A stretch of 39,639 nt of DNA from an uncultured Prevotellaceae bacterium (GTDB lineage: Bacteria; Bacteroidota; Bacteroidia; Bacteroidales; Bacteroidaceae), in NCBI GenBank assembly GCA_902776545.1, contig CACYQO010000021.1:1-39639 (forward strand), in the 5' to 3' direction. Numbering within the stretch: the stretch's first letter is position 1; each line of letters opens with the position of its first letter. This document shows positions 24,808 through 33,674 of the stretch, in pieces. The position numbers and the translations under genes were made by a program. Under the pieces are notes generated by a model. It was not told the origin of the DNA. It searched no databases and saw nothing but the letters and a program-made list of their open reading frames with translations.

Positions 24808-26259
24808 ATGGTGGCAGCAAAGGAATTTATCGTAGCAATCGAACTCGGATCATCCAAGATGACCGGTATCGCTGGACAGAAGAACCTCGACGGCAGCATC
24901 AACGTTCTGGCCGTTGTGAAGGAGAGTTCGTCCTCTTTCATCAGAAAGGGTGTGGTCTACAACATCGACAAGACCGCCCAATGCCTTACCAGCATCATCA
25001 AGAAGCTGGAAAACCAACTCAAGACTGAAATTACCCAAGTGTACGTCGGTGTGGGCGGACAGTCCATCCGTGGTGTCCGGAACATCATCACCAAAGACCT
25101 GCCCAGCGAGACCATCGTCACCCAGAACATGGTCATCGAGCTGATGGATGCGAATCGTAACATGACCTATCAAGACCAGGAAATCCTCGATGCAGCCGTA
25201 CAGGAATACAAGGTGGGCTCGCAGTTGCAGCTCGACCCGGTGGGCATCCAGGCCACCCGTCTTGAGGGCAATTTCCTCAACATCCTCGAGCGTAAGGCAT
25301 TCTACAAGAACCTGAACAAGTGCTTCGAGACCGCCGGCATCCGCGTGGCAGAGATGTACCTCGCCCCGCTGGCACTCGCCGACAGCGTGCTCACCGAGGC
25401 AGAGAAGCGTTCGGGCTGTGTTCTCGTTGACCTCGGAGCCGACACCACCACTGTCTCCGTCTATTCGAAGAACATCCTGCGCCACCTTGCCGTCATCCCC
25501 CTCGGAGGCAACAACATCACCAAGGACATTGCCACCCTGCAGATGGAGGAGACCGATGCTGAGCGCATGAAGCTGAAATACGCTTCGGCCTTTACCGACA
25601 ACAGCGAGATCGACAACGACCTGAAATACTCCATCGACAACGATCGTCAGATTGAGAGCCGTAAGTTCATCGAGATTGTCGAGGGCCGCCTCGAAGAGAT
25701 CATCGAGAACGTGTGGTTCCAGGTGCCGTCGGAGTTCTACGACAAGCTGTTGGGCGGCATCATCCTCACCGGCGGCGGCTCGAACATGAAGAACATCGAG
25801 CGCGCCTTTGCCAACCACACCCACGTCGAGAAGATCCGCGTGGCGAAGTTCGTCACACAGACCATCCTCGGCGGCAACGACGACATCAAGTCGCACAACG
25901 GCATGATGAACACCGTACTCGGTCTGCTGGCCAAGGGCGACATCAACTGTGCCGGCGAGGGTGTCGATCCCAATGGCGACCTCTTCAGCACGAGGAAGGA
26001 ACCCGCCACTGCAACTGTCGATCCCCGTCAGCCCCGTCAGGCAACTGAGATTCCTCAGGGAGTCATCCGTACCGAGAGCGAGAAGAAGGCAGCCGACGAG
26101 GAGAAGCGCCGTCAGCAGGAAGAGGAAGAGCGCCGTCAGCAGGAGGAAGAAGCTGCCGAGCGCGAGCGCCTCGCCGAGTTGAAGCGTCAGAACAGCTTCT
26201 GGAACAAGGCCATTAAGGGCATCAAGAAATTCGGTAAGTCAATGATCGAAGAGGAATAA
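24808..26259 (+). CDS. ftsA: FtsA, membrane tether for FtsZ
   Basis: A 483-residue actin-like ATPase (ELGSSKMTGIAG phosphate loop 1, VDLGADTTTVSVY, ILTGGGSNMKNIE). It is longer than E. coli FtsA (420) because of a charged Glu/Arg/Gln-rich linker near residues 425-460 (EEKRRQQEEEERRQQEE) before a C-terminal amphipathic helix (FWNKAIKGIKKFGKSMI) that should bind the membrane. It anchors the Z-ring. Confidence 0.95.
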   Translation: MVAAKEFIVAIELGSSKMTGIAGQKNLDGSINVLAVVKESSSSFIRKGVVYNIDKTAQCLTSIIKKLENQLKTEITQVYVGVGGQSIRGVRNIITKDLPSETIVTQNMVIELMDANRNMTYQDQEILDAAVQEYKVGSQLQLDPVGIQATRLEGNFLNILERKAFYKNLNKCFETAGIRVAEMYLAPLALADSVLTEAEKRSGCVLVDLGADTTTVSVYSKNILRHLAVIPLGGNNITKDIATLQMEETDAERMKLKYASAFTDNSEIDNDLKYSIDNDRQIESRKFIEIVEGRLEEIIENVWFQVPSEFYDKLLGGIILTGGGSNMKNIERAFANHTHVEKIRVAKFVTQTILGGNDDIKSHNGMMNTVLGLLAKGDINCAGEGVDPNGDLFSTRKEPATATVDPRQPRQATEIPQGVIRTESEKKAADEEKRRQQEEEERRQQEEEAAERERLAELKRQNSFWNKAIKGIKKFGKSMIEEE

Positions 26260-26273
26260 TCCCCCTCTGGAGT

Positions 26274-26318
26274 AATCATAAAGTTTAAAGTTCAAAGTTC
26301 AACGTTCAAAGTCTAAAG
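26274..26318 (+). repeat. TAATCATAAAG + (TTCAAAG)n repeat, ftsA/ftsZ junction
   Basis: Header TAATCATAAAG, then TTTAAAG, TTCAAAG, TTCAACG, TTCAAAG, TCTAAAG. Same design as before ftsQ and ftsA. Confidence 0.7.
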
Positions 26319-26323
26319 AAAAT

Positions 26324-27655
26324 ATGTCAGACAATAATATTCAGATTCTGGATTTCGGAGCACCCGAGAAGGAACACAGTATCATCAAGGTGATTGGTGT
26401 CGGTGGCGGAGGTGGCAATGCCGTCAACCACATGTATCGTGAGGGCATCCACGATGTCACGTTCGTACTCTGCAACACAGACAACCAGGCGCTCAACGAC
26501 TCGCCTGTACCCGTCCACCTGCAGTTAGGTAAGGAAGGCCTCGGCGCAGGCAACAAGCCCGAGAAGGCCCGCCTGGCTGCCGAAGAGAGCATCGACGACA
26601 TCCGCTCCATGCTCTCCGACGGCACCCGTATGGCCTTCATCACCGCCGGTATGGGCGGCGGCACCGGCACAGGTGCAGCGCCCGTCATCGCCCGCGTCTC
26701 CAAGGAGCTGGGCATCCTCACCGTCGGTATCGTCACCATCCCCTTCCGCTTTGAAGGCGACCGTAAGATCGACCAGGCTCTCGACGGTGTGGAGGAGATG
26801 CAGAAGCACGTCGATGCCCTGCTCGTGATCAACAACGAGCGCCTGCGTGAGATATATCCCGAGCTCTCCGTACTCGACGCCTTCGGCAAGGCCGACGACA
26901 CGCTTTCCGTGGCCGCTAAGAGCATCGCAGAGATCATTACCGTACATGGACTCATCAACCTCGACTTCAACGACGTGAAGACCGTTCTGAAAGACGGCGG
27001 CGTCGCCATCATGTCCACCGGTTACGGTGAGGGCGAAGGCCGTGTGAAGAAAGCTATCGAAGATGCCCTCAACTCGCCGCTGCTCAACGACAACGATATC
27101 TTCAACTCGAAGAAGATCCTGCTCAGCATCTCGTTTGCAGGCTCGAAGGATGGCCAGCAGTCGCTGATGATGGAGGAGATGAACGACGTGAACGACTTCA
27201 TGGCGAAGTTCGGCAACGACTTCGAGATCAAGTGGGGTCTCGCCACCGACATCGAGCTGGGCAAGAAGGTGAAGGTCACCATCCTCGCCACCGGCTTCGG
27301 CATCGAGAGCATCGACGGCATGAACAGCCACCTGAAGAAGCAGAGTCAGGAGGATATCAATCGTATCGCCGCCGAGCAGGAGAAGGCCGCCGAGCGTCAG
27401 GACCGTCGTAACCGCTACTATGGCGGCGAGGGCGCCACGAAGCGCTACAAGCGCCGTCCGAACATCTACCTCTTCCGCCCCGAAGACCTCGACAACGACG
27501 ATGTCATCTCTGCCGTCGAGCAGACGCCTACCTACAAGCGTACGCGTGAGATCCTCGACAGCATCAACTCCCAGGCAGGAAGTGATATGGCGGTCGGCTA
27601 TGATCTGCCTCCCGCCGAGACCTCAGAACCCGTACAGGGCATCATCAAATTCTGA
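26324..27655 (+). CDS. ftsZ: FtsZ, tubulin-like division GTPase
   Basis: A 443-residue protein. GGGGNAVNHM and the tubulin signature GMGGGTGTGAAPV bind GTP, and NLDFNDVKTVL holds the T7 loop. The linker after about residue 325 is rich in Glu, Arg and Lys, and the C-terminal peptide ends VQGIIKF. Polymerises into the Z-ring. Last gene of the dcw cluster; a compound palindromic repeat starts within a few nt of the stop and accessory module B begins behind it. Confidence 0.97.
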   Translation: MSDNNIQILDFGAPEKEHSIIKVIGVGGGGGNAVNHMYREGIHDVTFVLCNTDNQALNDSPVPVHLQLGKEGLGAGNKPEKARLAAEESIDDIRSMLSDGTRMAFITAGMGGGTGTGAAPVIARVSKELGILTVGIVTIPFRFEGDRKIDQALDGVEEMQKHVDALLVINNERLREIYPELSVLDAFGKADDTLSVAAKSIAEIITVHGLINLDFNDVKTVLKDGGVAIMSTGYGEGEGRVKKAIEDALNSPLLNDNDIFNSKKILLSISFAGSKDGQQSLMMEEMNDVNDFMAKFGNDFEIKWGLATDIELGKKVKVTILATGFGIESIDGMNSHLKKQSQEDINRIAAEQEKAAERQDRRNRYYGGEGATKRYKRRPNIYLFRPEDLDNDDVISAVEQTPTYKRTREILDSINSQAGSDMAVGYDLPPAETSEPVQGIIKF

Positions 27656-27660
27656 TACCT

Positions 27661-27761
27661 CTTCCCCTCCTAAGTTCTTGGACGAGCCAAGCGGCAAAGC
27701 CGAGCGAGGAGGGGTCTGTGTTTCTCCCCCTAAGTTAGGGGGAGCCAGAGGGGGTCTGAAC
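27661..27761 (+). repeat. compound palindromic repeat behind ftsZ
   Basis: CTTCCCCTCCTAAGTT, then AAGCGGCAAAGCCGAGCGAG, then CTCCCCCTAAGTTAGGGGGA, and GGGGGTCTGAAC. The same blocks recur at 38396-38532. It starts directly after the ftsZ stop and could act as a bidirectional 3' hairpin. Confidence 0.75.
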
Positions 27762-27810
27762 AGCCTCTTTCGTCTTCTGAAGTGGCTGGCAGTGTCGCGC
27801 ATGATGTCAT

Positions 27811-27842
27811 TGTTCATTTGTTCATATGTTCATCTGTTCATT
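27811..27842 (+). repeat. four tandem TGTTCAT(N) octamers
   Basis: TGTTCATT, TGTTCATA, TGTTCATC, TGTTCATT, just beyond the 3' end of module B. Related TTTGTTCAT motifs flank the palindrome region at 37053-37077 (inverted) and 37227-37243. Confidence 0.75.
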
Positions 27843-27854
27843 TGTATTTATTCC

Positions 27855-28349
27855 TTAGGGAGGGAAAACCATGTCGAAACCCTTTTCGACATGTTGTAAT
27901 CCCTTGTGGTTATAGATGTAATCCTCCCAATAGCTCTTCCCAATCTCTACCATCGTCATGGCCGATGCGAGTTGCATCCAGAGATACTTGGCGTGGGGGG
28001 AAGTCGGCTCCGGCATCGTGAAGTCCTTGCACTTGATCCAGCCGTTCCATTCTATCAGTTTCGCCATCACTGTGGCAATATACATCAACGTGTTATTCTC
28101 GCTGCCCGGTGCCCAGGCGGTGATAATCTGCGACACGGTCTTTATGCCACGTTTCCTGTACGTCTTCGCCATGATGATAAAGGCGGCCCTGTAACCCCAT
28201 TCTGGCGAAATGAACTCCACGAACGGATGATTCCGTTCAGGCAGTCTGGTGCCCTGCCACTTATTGGCACTCTTCTTGATGTTCAAGTAGTTGTTGTTGC
28301 GCACTCCCGCAGGAAGGCTCTTATACCTTTCTTCAGTTTTCTTACTCAT
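27855..28349 (-). CDS. phage structural protein P5-like / putative muramidase-like protein
   Basis: The start MSKKTEE at 28349 gives 164 residues; an in-frame ATG 9 nt upstream overlaps the DUF3987 gene. RNNNYLNIKKSANKWQG, FVEFISPEWGYRAAFIIMAK and VSQIITAWAPGSEN match a family often annotated as phage structural protein P5, small proteins with a probable lysozyme-like fold found in phages and prophages. It is the last gene of module B, overlapping or touching the DUF3987 stop, so it is co-expressed. A role in wall passage or lysis is inferred only from the family. Confidence 0.55.
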   Translation of the reverse strand: MSKKTEERYKSLPAGVRNNNYLNIKKSANKWQGTRLPERNHPFVEFISPEWGYRAAFIIMAKTYRKRGIKTVSQIITAWAPGSENNTLMYIATVMAKLIEWNGWIKCKDFTMPEPTSPHAKYLWMQLASAMTMVEIGKSYWEDYIYNHKGLQHVEKGFDMVFPP

Positions 28350-28350
28350 A

Positions 28351-30897
28351 TTACACAATCTCTCCTTTCTTGGTTTTTTGATATTTACGAGGTTTCTTAT
28401 TATCTATTTGAATGATCAGCTCATCCTTCAGCCAACGCTGAATCAGAACACGGGCATAATCCTTACTGATATCGCACGTCTTTGCCAAAGCGTTTGCGGT
28501 GATTTCTTTAGGCAGCTGCCCAAGCATGGCGACAGTCTTCGTATGAAGATTTTCAGAAGACTGCTCTTCCACCTGCCTGTGACTGTTCTCACAATACTTT
28601 TCGGTCATCTTTCCGAAATAATGCTTCTGTGAGAATAATTGCACTTCCATGAACAACTCGCACAGCTCCAGATCCTTTTCGTCGATGGTCAGCGCATGCT
28701 TTTCCTGCCACTCGTCCCAATGGCGCATCATGATGAACGGCACGCTGCAGTTAATCCCATAGTAGCTGACTCGCTTGATGAGAAAGGCCAGCGCTTCATC
28801 GTCGCTCTGGCCAGCAATGTTCATCAGGTCGTTAGTCCACTTCCAGGTATGCTCCACGAGCGGCCAGATGGGCAGTTCGCCCTTCACACCGTCCATACGG
28901 AACGCCCACATCTTCAAGGTCTCATTATAGCCCTGGTTCACACGGGCATTCCTGTTGAACGGCATCATCTTATACTTCTCCGGCGCAAGCGGTATCACCG
29001 CCAGGCGGGTAGAGAGTCCCGATCCGAAATTCCTTTCGTTCACCTTGCGGTACAGGCTATACGGCGTGCCGGTATAGACCAGGTTCCAGTACACGTCAAA
29101 CGGACCGCTCACGGAGTCAACGTTCCGATACTGCTGGTTGTCCTCCTCATTGTGGAAGGCCTTCAGCTCGAAGATCGTCTTGTCGATCCACTGGCCGCCA
29201 CGACTCGCCTGCTGGGCCGCCTCCAGCTCTGCGTCGAATGTGAACAGGTGCAGGTGTACTAACTCGCCGTCGATCTCCTCAACGTTGTTCACCATGTCTT
29301 CGATGAAGACGTTGTTGGCCGTCCGGCTTCCGTGGATTCTGACCTTCGACTCTACCACGTCTATCTTCTTACGTTCCTTGTCTTTCACGGATTCGTTCAC
29401 CTTGCGGGCTTTCTTGTTCTTGTTGATCGAGTCGTTATACACCTTGTCCTCCGCAATGAGCGGCGCCATGATGATCTTATACAGTTTCCCGATTCCGCTC
29501 TTACCGCTTGCAGGGTCTGCGATGACGAACACCTCGTAGTTCAGGCGGCGCTGCTGCTCAGGTTCATGAAAATGGAAGTAGAAACATCGTGTGGCAAGTG
29601 TTCCGTACATACAGGCCGCCGAGAACAACACAGCCGGGTAAGAGGAAACGGCAAAGCCGTTCACACACTCCTTCATGCAGGGATAATACTTGAAGAGGTC
29701 TTTGAACTGCTCTCCGAACTCCAGGTATCTCTGGTTGATCAAGTCCTCGCTTAGGTTGGAAACCTTTTCATCCAGCACTTCCGACTTGAATTTCTTGATG
29801 GCTTTCTTAAATGCCTGCGGCATGTATGGCGCATACTTGTATGCAAGAGAATCCAGAATGTCCCTCGCCACGTTATCACCTTCATCCATCAGCTTCTGAA
29901 CAAATCCAAGCTTAAGCGTCCAATAGATCACCGCCTTCTCGTTTCTATCCAGAATGTGTCGCGCATCACGCACAAAGAGCATCATCCTGTCATGACGTTC
30001 TCCCTGCTCAGGCTCTTTGCCGCCAAAGTATTCGTTAATGATATCCCCGACGGGAAGCCCGCGGTATTTCATGTTTTCGTATTCTTCCATGACGGGGAAC
30101 TCCTTGGCAGCTGCCATCCGTCGCAGCACATCTTCCAAAAACTCCGGATAATCTGCTTTTACAGGAGGCTCAGCATCACTATGACGTACAGAATGACCAT
30201 CGCTAAAGGCCAGACAACTATCAGCAGAGCCATCGCTATAACGACCATTCCACTTTTCCACGTATTCCCTATTCTCATATGTGCAAACTTCTTTTTGGCT
30301 GAATAAAATATCATCAAACTTGCTCACGAAGGTCAGACGGCTGGCGTCCTTGCATTTCTCATCCACCTCGACACCGAAGGCCTCACCGAAAGCCTTTTGG
30401 TTGGCGGCGATATTGCCTTTGTTGATGTCGCAGGGCAGCACTAACTTAAGTCCTCTGCCGCTGGGAGAGACGAACACGAAGAAGGGGTTCCAGTCCATGG
30501 CCTTCTTGTCAACAAGCTGTTTCCAGAGCTCTCGAGGATTCTCCACGTGGTCAATATCCACGATGAAGAGGCCGTTCATCATGACGTGTTCCTGGTGCCG
30601 CCAGGCACCCATGCCGTGATTCACCTTCTTTGAGTCAATCCACTCGTGTTCCTTGAATGAACTTGCCTGGAAGATGATGCCCGGCAGCGAGGACTTCAGG
30701 CGGTTGGCCTCTTTCTTGTATTCCTTTGCCTTCGACTCCAGGCCGACCTCCAGGGCAAGCCTCTCTTGCTCCAGGGCGGCTCTTACAGAGTCGATGGTTG
30801 ATGTCACCGCAGGATCCTTGAAGATCCTGTAGAGTTCATCAATCGTCCCGACAGGCACGGTCGGGGTAGCACGTTTCAATTCTGCGCATATGGCCAT
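28351..30897 (-). CDS. VirE_N/DUF3987 primase-helicase-like protein
   Basis: An 848-residue protein. The N-terminal part (about residues 60-210) has the VirE_N/primase-like GLFIVDIDHVENP and SPSGRGLKLVLP motifs. The DUF3987 domain follows, with a clear Walker A A460DPASGK466S and a long charged insert (NKNKKARKVNESVKDKERKK). The C-terminus ends in a winged-helix-like segment (LAKTCDISKDYARVLIQRW) matching the end of the paralog at 7268. It should bind and act on DNA for a mobile element. It is preceded by a row of small proteins and followed by the P5-like gene. Confidence 0.8.
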   Translation of the reverse strand: MAICAELKRATPTVPVGTIDELYRIFKDPAVTSTIDSVRAALEQERLALEVGLESKAKEYKKEANRLKSSLPGIIFQASSFKEHEWIDSKKVNHGMGAWRHQEHVMMNGLFIVDIDHVENPRELWKQLVDKKAMDWNPFFVFVSPSGRGLKLVLPCDINKGNIAANQKAFGEAFGVEVDEKCKDASRLTFVSKFDDILFSQKEVCTYENREYVEKWNGRYSDGSADSCLAFSDGHSVRHSDAEPPVKADYPEFLEDVLRRMAAAKEFPVMEEYENMKYRGLPVGDIINEYFGGKEPEQGERHDRMMLFVRDARHILDRNEKAVIYWTLKLGFVQKLMDEGDNVARDILDSLAYKYAPYMPQAFKKAIKKFKSEVLDEKVSNLSEDLINQRYLEFGEQFKDLFKYYPCMKECVNGFAVSSYPAVLFSAACMYGTLATRCFYFHFHEPEQQRRLNYEVFVIADPASGKSGIGKLYKIIMAPLIAEDKVYNDSINKNKKARKVNESVKDKERKKIDVVESKVRIHGSRTANNVFIEDMVNNVEEIDGELVHLHLFTFDAELEAAQQASRGGQWIDKTIFELKAFHNEEDNQQYRNVDSVSGPFDVYWNLVYTGTPYSLYRKVNERNFGSGLSTRLAVIPLAPEKYKMMPFNRNARVNQGYNETLKMWAFRMDGVKGELPIWPLVEHTWKWTNDLMNIAGQSDDEALAFLIKRVSYYGINCSVPFIMMRHWDEWQEKHALTIDEKDLELCELFMEVQLFSQKHYFGKMTEKYCENSHRQVEEQSSENLHTKTVAMLGQLPKEITANALAKTCDISKDYARVLIQRWLKDELIIQIDNKKPRKYQKTKKGEIV

Positions 30898-30900
30898 GGG

Positions 30901-31233
30901 TTATTTTACGGTTATAACTGCATCGAGGCTGTAATCCTTGCGTAGCTTCTCGGTCGTGGCCCGCAGGACGTCACGAAGATAGTGGTTGTAGTCTTTCAGA
31001 TCCACACCCAGCAGCGAGTGCTCCTCCATCCACTCCTTGTAGCACTTGGCTGCCAGATGCTGCAACCGCATATCCCTCGTGTCAAACAGGAGGATGGCAA
31101 TGATCTGCTCTGCCAGCATGTTTGCTGACTCCCTGAAGTTGCGGGCTTCACTCCAGTCCATCTGAGCAAGGCCGGGATTGGCCTTATAATACTCAAACAG
31201 CTGCTTTTCTTTCTTACCAATTTTCTTGTACAT
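30901..31233 (-). CDS. small helical protein of module B, unknown function
   Basis: The start MYKKIGKKEKQLFEYYKANP at 31233 gives 110 residues; an upstream in-frame extension to 31386 overlaps the neighbouring gene and is unlikely. Mostly alpha-helical, with no signal peptide and no recognisable motif. It ends 3 nt before the DUF3987 gene and starts 11 nt after the 79-residue gene, so it is part of the same transcript. I do not recognise the family. Confidence 0.6.
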   Translation of the reverse strand: MYKKIGKKEKQLFEYYKANPGLAQMDWSEARNFRESANMLAEQIIAILLFDTRDMRLQHLAAKCYKEWMEEHSLLGVDLKDYNHYLRDVLRATTEKLRKDYSLDAVITVK

Positions 31234-31244
31234 ACACCTTTGTA

Positions 31245-31484
31245 TTATTTTCCTTTTTTGTATTCGTCGTTCATTTCTAAGAGCATTCTTTCGAGGTCTT
31301 CGATCTGTCCAGTAATTTTGCCCCAATGCATAGTACTTTCGATAAAAGAGTCCTCGCAGAACATCATGAGTAGTTGTAAAAAACACACGATCTTATGAAG
31401 CATCCCTGCTACCAAAACAATCAGCTGCTCTTCTGTCACAATGGCGATGTTGCTATTGTCGTTCATTCTTATTGTACTGTTCAT
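31245..31484 (-). CDS. small protein of module B (79 residues)
   Basis: MNSTIRMNDNSNIAIVTEEQ, a hydrophobic middle (LIVLVAGMLHKIVCFLQLLMM) that may be an amphipathic or membrane helix, and a coiled-coil-like end. It overlaps the 174-residue gene by 4 nt (ATGA type), which implies translational coupling. Unknown function. Confidence 0.55.
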   Translation of the reverse strand: MNSTIRMNDNSNIAIVTEEQLIVLVAGMLHKIVCFLQLLMMFCEDSFIESTMHWGKITGQIEDLERMLLEMNDEYKKGK

Positions 31485-32005
31485 AGTTTTAAACCACCTA
31501 TTGTTTTAAAAATAATTGCGTGTAACGTCGTGAATTCTGCGTAAATAAGCTCACGGCTTTTTGAGGCATCAAGAACAATCTTTACTTCGATTTTCTTTTC
31601 TTTCTTGCGATGGTATATTTTCAACCGTTCGCCGTCTTCTTTGACCAGTCCTGAATTTTTGAAGGTTACTTGCTTCCGGGCTTTAGGCCCCAGTTCGCGA
31701 ATCACCTTGTCTATCATTTCTCCGTAGGGATCTGCACACTCTGAATCAACAGAGCAGTTGAGCACGATCGACTGCTTCTTCTCGCCTCCAGTCTTCGACA
31801 CCGAGAATCCCTTCTGAGCGATGATCTTCTCATGCTTCATCTCGGGGCGTTGCACAGCCGAGCTGACTAAATACACGCCCTCTTCTATCCAGCCCTCAAA
31901 CCGTGCCCGACTGGAAACGTCGGGTTTGCGGTTCGGGCGCTTTGAGTATTCCTCAGAAGCGTCGGGCTTCTGGAGAACTATCTGGGTTTTCTTCTGTTCA
32001 GCCAT
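31481..32005 (-). CDS. unknown protein of module B (174 residues)
   Basis: A Lys/Glu-rich N-terminus, a middle with VYLVSSAVQRPE and KKQSIVLNCSVDSECADPYG, and a basic strand-rich end. It overlaps the upstream gene by 1 nt (TAATG). No motif is recognised. The tight packing suggests it acts with its neighbours. Confidence 0.55.
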   Translation of the reverse strand: MAEQKKTQIVLQKPDASEEYSKRPNRKPDVSSRARFEGWIEEGVYLVSSAVQRPEMKHEKIIAQKGFSVSKTGGEKKQSIVLNCSVDSECADPYGEMIDKVIRELGPKARKQVTFKNSGLVKEDGERLKIYHRKKEKKIEVKIVLDASKSRELIYAEFTTLHAIIFKTIGGLKL

Positions 32006-32931
32006 TACTTATGATTTTTCCGAAATTCCTCACAGAACACATCACCAAGGCCGTATGACTGGCCGACGATAGAGGGTATCACACACCTTCCGGGCTTCAG
32101 ATCCACATTGAAGACGTTCATGGCATCCCACCACGACATGCGCCATTCGCCCGAATCGTCATTGTCGATAGGCTTCCGCGAGTCAGCCTCAATCAGATAG
32201 CGTTCGTAAGCCGCATTGATCTGAGCCGACGAGAGGGGGTAATCCATCGGTCTGTGAATCAACGCATGGCTACTGTCGTGACGAATGCGCCTCTCCATCA
32301 GCTCACAAAGAATGTTGTTACATTCCAGATCCAGAAACGCCCGGTTCTGCATCCCCTTGATCATCAGCATCATGTCCCTTGTGCGCTCGCCAAGTGAAGC
32401 CAGGTAGCCGGAGATCAGACCTTTCATGTCGGCAACGTTCTTGGAGACCTCCAGCTTGTTCCCGCACTGGCTGATATTCTGAGTGGTGAAGATATCCTGT
32501 GCCCCAAGGATCGTCTGGTTGTGGCACACCCGCACCATCGGGCCGAAGGCCACCTGGATACCTAACTGATGGTAGGCAACCGCCATATTCATGTCGATGC
32601 CGTCAATCTCGGACTCACAGACCTTCACGTTCGCATAGATGCGACGCAAGGTGTATGCCTCAAAGGCGTGCTCGCCCATCTCGTGAGAGATCTTCTCGTC
32701 GATCGATACGCCAGGGCGGTATCTGTCCTTGTTGTTGGCAGCGAAGATCTCAACCACCTCCGGCTTCAGGCCGCCCTGCCTCAGCTCGTCAAGCAGCCAC
32801 TGGATCAGATCAAAGTGGTAGATGCCGCCGCACGGCAGGCCGTTGGAATAGTTCTCGTGGATAGTACTGGTCAACTCAGACAGAGTCAACACCTGTACAT
32901 TGCTGTTGTTAAAGTCTAAACCTCTTTCCAT
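32005..32931 (-). CDS. DUF3871/DUF932-like protein of module B
   Basis: A 308-residue protein. IQVAFGPMVRVCHNQTI resembles the core of the DUF932/DUF3871 families (a glycine-aromatic strand then V-C-x-N), and the end WDAMNVFNVDLKPGRC resembles DUF3871 C-termini. These proteins occur on plasmids, phages and conjugative elements and are of unknown function. The assignment is by eye and not firm. It lies in the middle of the module. Confidence 0.45.
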   Translation of the reverse strand: MERGLDFNNSNVQVLTLSELTSTIHENYSNGLPCGGIYHFDLIQWLLDELRQGGLKPEVVEIFAANNKDRYRPGVSIDEKISHEMGEHAFEAYTLRRIYANVKVCESEIDGIDMNMAVAYHQLGIQVAFGPMVRVCHNQTILGAQDIFTTQNISQCGNKLEVSKNVADMKGLISGYLASLGERTRDMMLMIKGMQNRAFLDLECNNILCELMERRIRHDSSHALIHRPMDYPLSSAQINAAYERYLIEADSRKPIDNDDSGEWRMSWWDAMNVFNVDLKPGRCVIPSIVGQSYGLGDVFCEEFRKNHK

Positions 32932-32950
32932 TTTATAAGCATTTTAAGGA

Positions 32951-33220
32951 TTAAGTGAACTGAATCAGAGGGATGTCAAGGCCGATGAATTCAATCTTGC
33001 CGACGTCTTTCCCCTGATCGTCGGGGTTCTCGGGATCCTGTGAGAGAATCGTGTCGGCAATACTGCAATACGCCTTCGTTTCAGACAGCCTGTTGGCAAT
33101 GTCATTCAGATACTGCTTCTCCATGCGCGAGAGATCATCCTTGTCTCTGGTCTTGACGATCAACTTGATAATCGCCTCGATGAGGGCACAAATAACCCTT
33201 AATACAAATACTAACTTCAT
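32951..33220 (-). CDS. 89-residue protein with N-terminal hydrophobic helix
   Basis: MKLVFVLRVICALIEAIIKL could be a membrane anchor or signal-like helix, followed by a charged helical part (LSRMEKQYLNDIANRLSE) and a Pro/Asp-rich end. No lipobox is present. It lies 3 nt downstream of the 101-residue gene and 19 nt upstream of the DUF3871-like gene. Unknown function. Confidence 0.55.
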   Translation of the reverse strand: MKLVFVLRVICALIEAIIKLIVKTRDKDDLSRMEKQYLNDIANRLSETKAYCSIADTILSQDPENPDDQGKDVGKIEFIGLDIPLIQFT

Positions 33221-33223
33221 AAC

Positions 33224-33529
33224 TCAGAATGCTTGAACTTCTTTGCGTGCGATAATGATAAAACCGTTTACCTCGATGTGGTTCACATAAGCGTCCTGCT
33301 GGGTCTCCCTTGTCTTAAACTGAGACATGCGATAACGCAAGGAGAGAGTAAGAACGTCGCCCTCAGCGACTTTCTGAGCATCGAATTCATTGACCTTTTG
33401 GTCTTTGAATTCCACCAGCATGGTGCCTTCACCACACTCTACGATACACGGCTGAACGAACACTTTGCCGTCTTTGCCGTCAAACGAAGTCCTCGGAAGG
33501 ATCTTTTCTACTTTAACACACTTTGCCAT
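33224..33529 (-). CDS. 101-residue beta-rich protein, possibly OB-fold
   Basis: Alternating hydrophobic strands (VFVQPCIVECG, MLVEFKD, VLTLSLRYRMSQFK, HIEVNGFIIIARKE) suggest a small beta barrel, so an OB-fold such as a single-strand DNA binding protein is a guess. First gene of the second transcript of module B; its promoter lies at 33675-33706, with a 140-nt leader rich in a tandem AAAAAGGT-type repeat. Confidence 0.55.
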   Translation of the reverse strand: MAKCVKVEKILPRTSFDGKDGKVFVQPCIVECGEGTMLVEFKDQKVNEFDAQKVAEGDVLTLSLRYRMSQFKTRETQQDAYVNHIEVNGFIIIARKEVQAF

Positions 33530-33540
33530 AATCTTTACCT

Positions 33541-33608
33541 TTTTAATTTTTTACTTTTTTACCTTTTTACCTTTTTACTTTTTTACCTTTTTACTTTTTT
33601 ACCTTTTT
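33541..33608 (-). repeat. AAAAAGGT/AAAAAAGT tandem repeats in the leader of the 33529 gene
   Basis: On the minus strand, units AAAAAGGT and AAAAAAGT follow each other with period 8. Same style as the GTGAAAA repeats of the dcw junctions. It lies between the promoter and the start of the 101-residue gene. Confidence 0.65.
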
Positions 33609-33674
33609 ATGTCCTTACTTTCCCTTCAGCGGTCTGGGTGTTTCTCGAGACCCGTTCCTGACTGATTTCGATGA

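Noticed and set aside
24850-25896. Long minus-strand open frame opposite ftsA
   Set aside because: Antisense of a well-supported gene, low-complexity and Val/Leu/Asp/His-rich; no motif.
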